Source: NCEH01 sp043195135
GTDB lineage: Bacteria > Pseudomonadota > Alphaproteobacteria > Rhizobiales > Xanthobacteraceae
Reading direction: 5' to 3' (one strand)
Length of the DNA: 64,000 nucleotides
Assembly (NCBI RefSeq): GCF_043195135.1
Contig: NZ_JBAFWP010000013.1
Position numbers and translations under genes: made by a program. Below are positions 59,519 through 64,000 of the stretch, in pieces. The first letter of the stretch is position 1. Each line of letters opens with the position of its first letter. The notes under the pieces were generated by a model. That model did not search any database, was not told the DNA's origin, and worked only from the letters and a program-made list of their open reading frames with translations.

Positions 59519-60373
59519 TCAGAAATGCCAGCCCAGACTGGCGATCGGGCCATGCATGACGGCATTGTAGCGAAAGGAGCCCGTGCCGAGGCCGGTCCCC
59601 TGATAATCTTCGTAGAGATAGCGGTAGCCGATCGCGGTCGAGATCGAAGACGTCCACATGTAGCCGATCCCAAGGTAGCCATTACTCGACAGCTTCGATC
59701 CAACACCAAAGCCGCCAATATCCACGGTGGAGTTCAAGAACCAGCGATCGTCGATCGCCCATTGCAGGACCAGCCCAACGGTGGGATCAATCCACTGCTG
59801 CGTCTGGCTGCCTGACCATGCAAGCGGCGAACCGGCGGGCGACAAGGCTACGTCGGCCGAAAGCCGCATGTAGCGCAGGCCGGCGGTGATGCCGAGATCA
59901 AAGCTGGATGCGCCGAGCGGCAGCCAGTGGCCAATCGCGCCGGTGGCGATGGTCTGCGACAGCTCCGCGTCGAGGCTGCCGCCCCCGTAGAGGCCGATCT
60001 GATCGGCGTGCGATAACCGCGCCAGCACGAGATCTGCCAGGAACAGCCACTGCCCGTTTTCCGCAAGGAACGAGCCCATCATCGCGCCGTCGAGGTTGTC
60101 CAGCACCTCGGGCACGGATGCGTTGACCGGTGTCATGGGCCGGTTGCGCACGCCGATCTCGCCGTCGATCGCGGTGAGCCAGCCGTAGAGCGTCACCTGA
60201 AAGCGCCAGTCCGATGCCGGCCGTGCCTGCGATGCTGTACCGGGCTGCTGCACGCCGCGATCCGACAGGTCGGCGGCGCGAACTGGACCCGCCGCGACGA
60301 ACGCCACGAGCGCCAACGCCATGGCGCCCGTCCTGTACTCAATTGTACTCCACTTCCGGAAGCTGCTCGGCAT
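59519..60373 (-). CDS. Outer-membrane beta-barrel protein
   Basis: A 284-residue exported protein with a long signal segment (ending AAGPVRAADL) and a mature part of alternating residues typical of beta-barrels: WRFQVTLYGWLTAIDGEIGV, FDLGITAGLRYMRL, YLGIGYMWTSSISTAIGYRY. The last residue is Phe (LGWHF), the usual outer-membrane insertion signal. The ATG at 60373 has GGAGAAGAG upstream. It is followed on the same strand by nothing in the window; its role is unknown. Confidence 0.8.
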   Translation of the reverse strand: MPSSFRKWSTIEYRTGAMALALVAFVAAGPVRAADLSDRGVQQPGTASQARPASDWRFQVTLYGWLTAIDGEIGVRNRPMTPVNASVPEVLDNLDGAMMGSFLAENGQWLFLADLVLARLSHADQIGLYGGGSLDAELSQTIATGAIGHWLPLGASSFDLGITAGLRYMRLSADVALSPAGSPLAWSGSQTQQWIDPTVGLVLQWAIDDRWFLNSTVDIGGFGVGSKLSSNGYLGIGYMWTSSISTAIGYRYLYEDYQGTGLGTGSFRYNAVMHGPIASLGWHF

Positions 60374-60511
60374 CACTCTTCTCCGCCGGCCAATCCGATT
60401 GTCGGCGTCAGCACAGCTCGGCTCACGCACCGTTCGGATCCCAGGCACCTTGTTTCGGCGCGCGAAATTTCAGCAAACCGGCCTGCGATCTTCCGCAGGC
60501 CGGCTCTTGGG

Positions 60512-62134
60512 TCACTTCACCAGAGCGATTTCGCTCGGCCGCCAGCTCTTGTCGAAGAACGACGGCAACGGGCTGTAGAGGCGCAGGATCGTGAACCAGC
60601 CCTTCCCGGGGGCGGTCTGGATCCAGTTGCCGCGTGCCACGCCGTTCGGCTGGGTGGGGCCGAAATAGACCGTGGTCGTGCCATCGGCGGCGGCCTGGGC
60701 GGCGGGCGAGGGATAGTTCTGGCTGCCGGCGCGCGGATATTTCTGCGGCGTCTGCAGCATGGAGCGCGTCTGGTTGTCGTAGAGCGTGAAGGACCAGAAC
60801 GCCTTGGCGGGAATGTCCCTGGGCAGCGTCACCTTGTAGGTCTTCGCGCCGTCGAAGGGGGCTCCATCAGGATCGAGGAAGCTCATGAGGTACTGCGAGC
60901 CCACGCCCGGGATGCGCATGATCATGCCGGGGGAGTCGAGCGTGTAGCCGTAATAAAAGGCGGTGCGGGAATCGAGCGTGCGCGCGCCGGTCGGTGCCAG
61001 CGGCTCGAACATGCCGTCCTTGAACATGGGCGGCGGGGTCTCGAAGAACGCGCCGCCGTCCCACAGCATGCTGCCCCACTGCGAATCCTTGTAATAGGCC
61101 CAGTCCGGGTGCTGCATCGCATAGCGCCAGTTGAGCGCCCGGCCGCTCGCCTGGCCGACCAGGGCCGCGTCCGACAGGATCTTCTTCATCCGCTCGTCGG
61201 GGGCGAACGTCTTGCCATGCACGATGCCGATCGCCGCGAGCTGCCCCGCGAGTTCGACGTCGTAGCTGGTGGCCGGCTGGCTCTGGACGTTCTCGTTGAT
61301 CATCTCGAAGAAGCCGTAGCCGCTTGGCGGAATCGTGTTGAACGACCGCCCGCTGGCCTCGATGAACTTCGTCTCGGGGATCTTCGGCTCTCCCGCGATG
61401 CGCACCGTGCCCTCGAGCGCCTGAGCAAGGCTCGTTCCGAAGGAGCCCGGCTGGTAGGGATAGATCTTCAGGTTCTTCTTGACGTTCTCGACGGCCGGCC
61501 TGGGGTCGTTGTCGACGAGATAGGCGCGCGCGGCATGAAGAGCGAGGTTCGTCTTTGACTGCGCGATGAAGTAGCCGCCCTGGGGGAGCTGGCCCTTGTA
61601 GTCGGGCCCGACGATCAAATACTTGCCGCCGAGCCCGCGGTCAGGGCCGGGACCGCCAATGTCGATGATCCACGAGAACCACATGTCGTTGATCGTGCCG
61701 ACGGCGTCCGATGGCTGCTCGATCACCAGCGGGCCTTTGCTCAGATCGAGCGCGGAGAGATAGTAGACCGTGTCGGCATTCGCCGTCAGGAACAGCGAGC
61801 TCGAATCCATGAGGTCGGAGAAGATGGCGACATCGCCGGGCTTGGCGCCGATGCTCTCGAAGCCCTTGACGAGCGCCAGGGCTGACGCGCCGCGGAAGCT
61901 GTTGTTGTAGACGTTGAGCGCCTGGGTGAAATCAAGTGCGTCATAGACTTTTCTGGCGGTTTCGGCGGTCGGCGCACCGTCTTGGAACTCCAGCGTGCCG
62001 ATGCGCGTCTGCGCCGTGTCGGGCGCGCCAAGAGATCGAACGGTCTCTTGCGACACCTGCGCGACGGCAGCACCGGAGGGCAGCGTGAGGGCAGCGACGA
62101 GAGCAGCGCCGGCCAAACTCAGGTAGCGTCTCAT
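60512..62134 (-). CDS. DUF1254/DUF1214 domain exported protein
   Basis: A 540-residue exported protein with a signal peptide (about residues 1-25). The DUF1254 part carries FLTANADTVYYLSALDLSKG and DMWFSWIIDIGGPGPDRGLG, and the C-terminal DUF1214 part carries FWSFTLYDNQTRSML and STVYFGPTQP-like residues near GVARGNWIQTAPGKGWF. This two-domain family is widespread in soil bacteria with no settled function. The ATG at 62134 begins the signal peptide. Confidence 0.9.
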   Translation of the reverse strand: MRRYLSLAGAALVAALTLPSGAAVAQVSQETVRSLGAPDTAQTRIGTLEFQDGAPTAETARKVYDALDFTQALNVYNNSFRGASALALVKGFESIGAKPGDVAIFSDLMDSSSLFLTANADTVYYLSALDLSKGPLVIEQPSDAVGTINDMWFSWIIDIGGPGPDRGLGGKYLIVGPDYKGQLPQGGYFIAQSKTNLALHAARAYLVDNDPRPAVENVKKNLKIYPYQPGSFGTSLAQALEGTVRIAGEPKIPETKFIEASGRSFNTIPPSGYGFFEMINENVQSQPATSYDVELAGQLAAIGIVHGKTFAPDERMKKILSDAALVGQASGRALNWRYAMQHPDWAYYKDSQWGSMLWDGGAFFETPPPMFKDGMFEPLAPTGARTLDSRTAFYYGYTLDSPGMIMRIPGVGSQYLMSFLDPDGAPFDGAKTYKVTLPRDIPAKAFWSFTLYDNQTRSMLQTPQKYPRAGSQNYPSPAAQAAADGTTTVYFGPTQPNGVARGNWIQTAPGKGWFTILRLYSPLPSFFDKSWRPSEIALVK

Positions 62135-62304
62135 GATGTTTTCATCCTTTATGTTTTCATCCTCCCAACAGGCTGGGCCATTCGGCTTTCGCAGGCTGAT
62201 AGGAAAATGCCAGGATCGCGCTAGCCAACCCAGGACTAGGACCCCGGCCTCCCAACTGAGTTGCGTCATCATCTCTCCACCTGTTTTGAACGACCGACAG
62301 ATGA

Positions 62305-62700
62305 CTATCGTGGACAGACGTCCCAGAAACCCTGAGTCCGATTGGGGGTCGTATAGTACCAGCAGTACCCGGGCTTGGGCGGAGTGCCGGCAAGCGAAAC
62401 GGCTGCAGCACCGGCAATAAATCCCATGGCCGCTCCGGCCGCGATCGCGCCTCCCGGGCGCCAATACCGGTGAGGATTTACAATCACGACGCCGCGCGGA
62501 CGGTACGGGGCTCCATAGCCTGGCCTGACCGCGCCCGCTGCGCATCCGCGCGGGCCGCAGCCCGCTGCCGCGCAGCCTCGCGGTCCACAGGCCGCCCCGC
62601 CAGACCGATAAGCCTGAGCCGGCGTGCTTGAGAGCATTGGAACGGCGAGCATAGCTGCAAGCCCTGCCGACAGGATCGAGAGCTTGAACACCTTTAGCAC
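62305..62700 (-). CDS. Exported Cys/Gly/Arg-rich small protein
   Basis: A 131-residue protein with a signal peptide (about residues 1-30, ending PAQA) and two near-repeats, ACGPRGCAAAGCGPRGCAAG, giving four cysteines in a CGPRGC pattern. A glycine/alanine helix (AIAAGAAMGFIAGAAAVSLA) and an aromatic end (YCWYYTTPNRTQGFWDVCP) follow. Similar small proteins are common in rhizobia and remain uncharacterised. It is upstream of the DUF1254 gene on the same strand. Confidence 0.65.
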   Translation of the reverse strand: MLKVFKLSILSAGLAAMLAVPMLSSTPAQAYRSGGAACGPRGCAAAGCGPRGCAAGAVRPGYGAPYRPRGVVIVNPHRYWRPGGAIAAGAAMGFIAGAAAVSLAGTPPKPGYCWYYTTPNRTQGFWDVCPR

Positions 62701-63192
62701 TACAACCCCTCTACTACGATTGAGTTTGGCACGACCGAGTTGGACTTACTGGAAAATGTAAGAATATCTATTAGTCGAGTGCGTCATCCAGTGCGGATAT
62801 GCAGCACAACCCAGGAGAGTAGACTTTAGGCATTTGCTCCGCCGCAGGGCCGCGACAAAGGCTAATGAAGCCGGCGACCCCGCCGTGCGACGATGGCATT
62901 CACACGCGCCCGAAACGCCGGTCCGGCCAGCCATTGAAACGCGAGGGCGCAGGCTGAAAGGGAGGAGGCAGCGACCGACCGGGAAGTCGCATGAGGGCCA
63001 TTGGTTGGCATGGGCAACTTCCTCGCGCTCACGGCCGATAATTTCCTCGGCTATAGTCAAAGCCAAGCCGACGGCTCCAAACGGGTTTCCCCGTATGTCC
63101 GGGGACACTTATACTGCGCCACAAAGCAGCAATCGGACTTCAAGACCACTCATTTTGCGCCACCATGGCGGCATCCTCGGAGCATCCCGCGC
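62701..63192. other. About 490 bases without a recognised gene
   Basis: The divergent region between the Cys-rich exported protein and the AraC-family gene. Open frames here lack ribosome sites and protein-like composition. It probably contains the promoters of both flanking genes. Confidence 0.4.
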
Positions 63193-64000
63193 ATGGCTGA
63201 GATTCCGGTTATTTCGAACCGCATACTGCACGGCTTGCCGGCCTTCCTGCGTCATGAAATCGGGGAAAGGGCGCTTCTGCAGGCCAACCGCGCCGCGGGC
63301 TTTGATCTCGAACTAATCGAGGACCGGAATTGCTTCATTCCGCACGCGGCGGTGGTTGGGTTCGTGAATGCCGCGGCGAGAGCGGCAGGCGAGCCCAACC
63401 TCGGGCTCCTATTGGCCCCGGTGATGGACGTTGCCAACTATGGCAGTTTCGGGCGCTATGTCCTCGGAGCCGACACCCTCGGCCAATCTATCGAGCGCGC
63501 CATTGCGGCCCTCTGTTATCACAGTACAGATGACAGGATGTCGGTCGCGATCGTCGGCGACGAAGTGCGATTTAGCTACGGCTTTGCCCTGGCCGGCCGC
63601 GCCGGCTACGACATTATCGCTAGCGCTGCGGCCGGCGTCCTGCAGAGCGTCCTCAGGGCTTATTTGCCCGTTGACTGGCGGCCACTGCGCATCGAGCTTG
63701 ATATCGACAAGCCGCGCCAGCCGGGACTGTTCGAAGATTTCTTCCAGTGCCCGGTCCTTTTCAACGCATCCGCTGTGACCGTCGTCATGGAACGCCCTCA
63801 TCTGTCTGTTGCTCCAAGGCGCGTTTCATGGTCGATGATCACCATCGAGGATGTGGCGCGAGACCGGAGGGGCGGCGCTCCACGAGATCTGCTTGACGTC
63901 GTCGTGGAGCAGATCCGCGCCCTGGTTCTCACCGGGAGCGTGTCCATCGATAGTGCCGCGCAATCGATGGACACCAGCATCCGAACGCTGCAACGGGAGC
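63193..64000 (+). CDS. AraC-family transcriptional regulator, 5' part
   Basis: The frame runs off the right edge after 269 codons. The N-terminal domain resembles the ligand-binding part of the OruR/ArgR-like AraC branch (FIPHAAVVGFVNAAARAAGE, GLLLAPVMDVANYGSFGRYV). The first half of the AraC helix-turn-helix appears at the edge (SVSIDSAAQSMDTSIRTLQR). The ATG at 63193 starts MAEIPVIS. The regulated genes are unknown; the divergent DUF1254 gene is a candidate. Confidence 0.85.
   Translation, partial: MAEIPVISNRILHGLPAFLRHEIGERALLQANRAAGFDLELIEDRNCFIPHAAVVGFVNAAARAAGEPNLGLLLAPVMDVANYGSFGRYVLGADTLGQSIERAIAALCYHSTDDRMSVAIVGDEVRFSYGFALAGRAGYDIIASAAAGVLQSVLRAYLPVDWRPLRIELDIDKPRQPGLFEDFFQCPVLFNASAVTVVMERPHLSVAPRRVSWSMITIEDVARDRRGGAPRDLLDVVVEQIRALVLTGSVSIDSAAQSMDTSIRTLQRE

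Noticed and set aside
62746..63108. A 120-codon minus-strand frame in the gap before the AraC-family gene
   Set aside because: No ribosome site and composition unlike the neighbouring proteins; treated as non-coding.

Overview
The window looks like part of a repABC-type plasmid, chromid or integrated plasmid of a high-GC alphaproteobacterium, most likely of the order Hyphomicrobiales. The evidence is the repABC operon (41.2-45.0 kb) with its antisense RNA and two identical parS palindromes, a complete virB1-virB11 type IV secretion operon, and gene families common in rhizobial relatives (ScpB/DUF1403 pair, NrsF-controlled ECF sigma factor, ietAS). The genus cannot be fixed from sequence alone.

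Layout. 0-2 kb: manganese homeostasis, with mntR (partial, cut by the window edge) divergent from mntH and a 22-bp MntR-like operator between them. 2-6.3 kb: a scarred zone with two decayed copies of the cusA 3' end, an arsC 3' remnant, two intact 37-residue membrane peptides, a TauE/SafE permease and small exported proteins. 6.5-14.2 kb (minus strand): a copper/silver efflux block read as YtkA/FixH-like protein, cusB, cusA, a 39-residue membrane peptide, cytochrome c, DUF411 protein, ECF sigma factor and NrsF anti-sigma. 14.3-22.7 kb: a Cys-rich exported protein, then a rightward copper operon (DUF2946-like, multicopper oxidase, DUF3141 hydrolase, Spy/LTXXQ-like, DUF2933, ICMT-like methyltransferase, Cu+ P-type ATPase) behind an FNR/FixK-type box. 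22.8-24.4 kb: hipBA toxin-antitoxin. 25.3-30.3 kb (minus strand): a second copper operon with a small lipoprotein, TolC-like protein, multicopper oxidase, cupredoxin and CusF. Together these genes would oxidise, chaperone and export copper from cytoplasm and periplasm.

30.4-39.1 kb is accessory DNA: an scpB remnant, two alpha-helical unknowns (one with a HEPN-like motif), an HNH nuclease, the ietS/ietA protease-ATPase pair (known for plasmid stability and phage defence) and an intact scpB-DUF1403 pair. 39.2-41.1 kb: an autoregulated Phd-VapC toxin-antitoxin translationally coupled to a tyrosine recombinase. 41.2-45.0 kb: repC, repB and repA on the minus strand, with origin-like AT-rich DNA in repC and a counter-transcribed RNA between repB and repC. 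45.4-47.3 kb: an unknown plasmid protein and a second Phd-VapC pair. 47.6-58.2 kb: a MarR-like regulator divergent from trbM and virB1-virB11 with an EexN-like entry-exclusion lipoprotein, sharing one dyad operator. No virD4 coupling protein or relaxase lies in the window, so mobilisation functions must be elsewhere if present.

58.2-64 kb: an unknown AT-richer cargo gene, an outer-membrane beta-barrel protein, a DUF1254/DUF1214 protein, a Cys/Gly-rich exported protein and the 5' part of an AraC-family regulator. No rRNA, intact tRNA, CRISPR array or intact insertion sequence was found. Family names come from reading the translated sequences; no database search was run.
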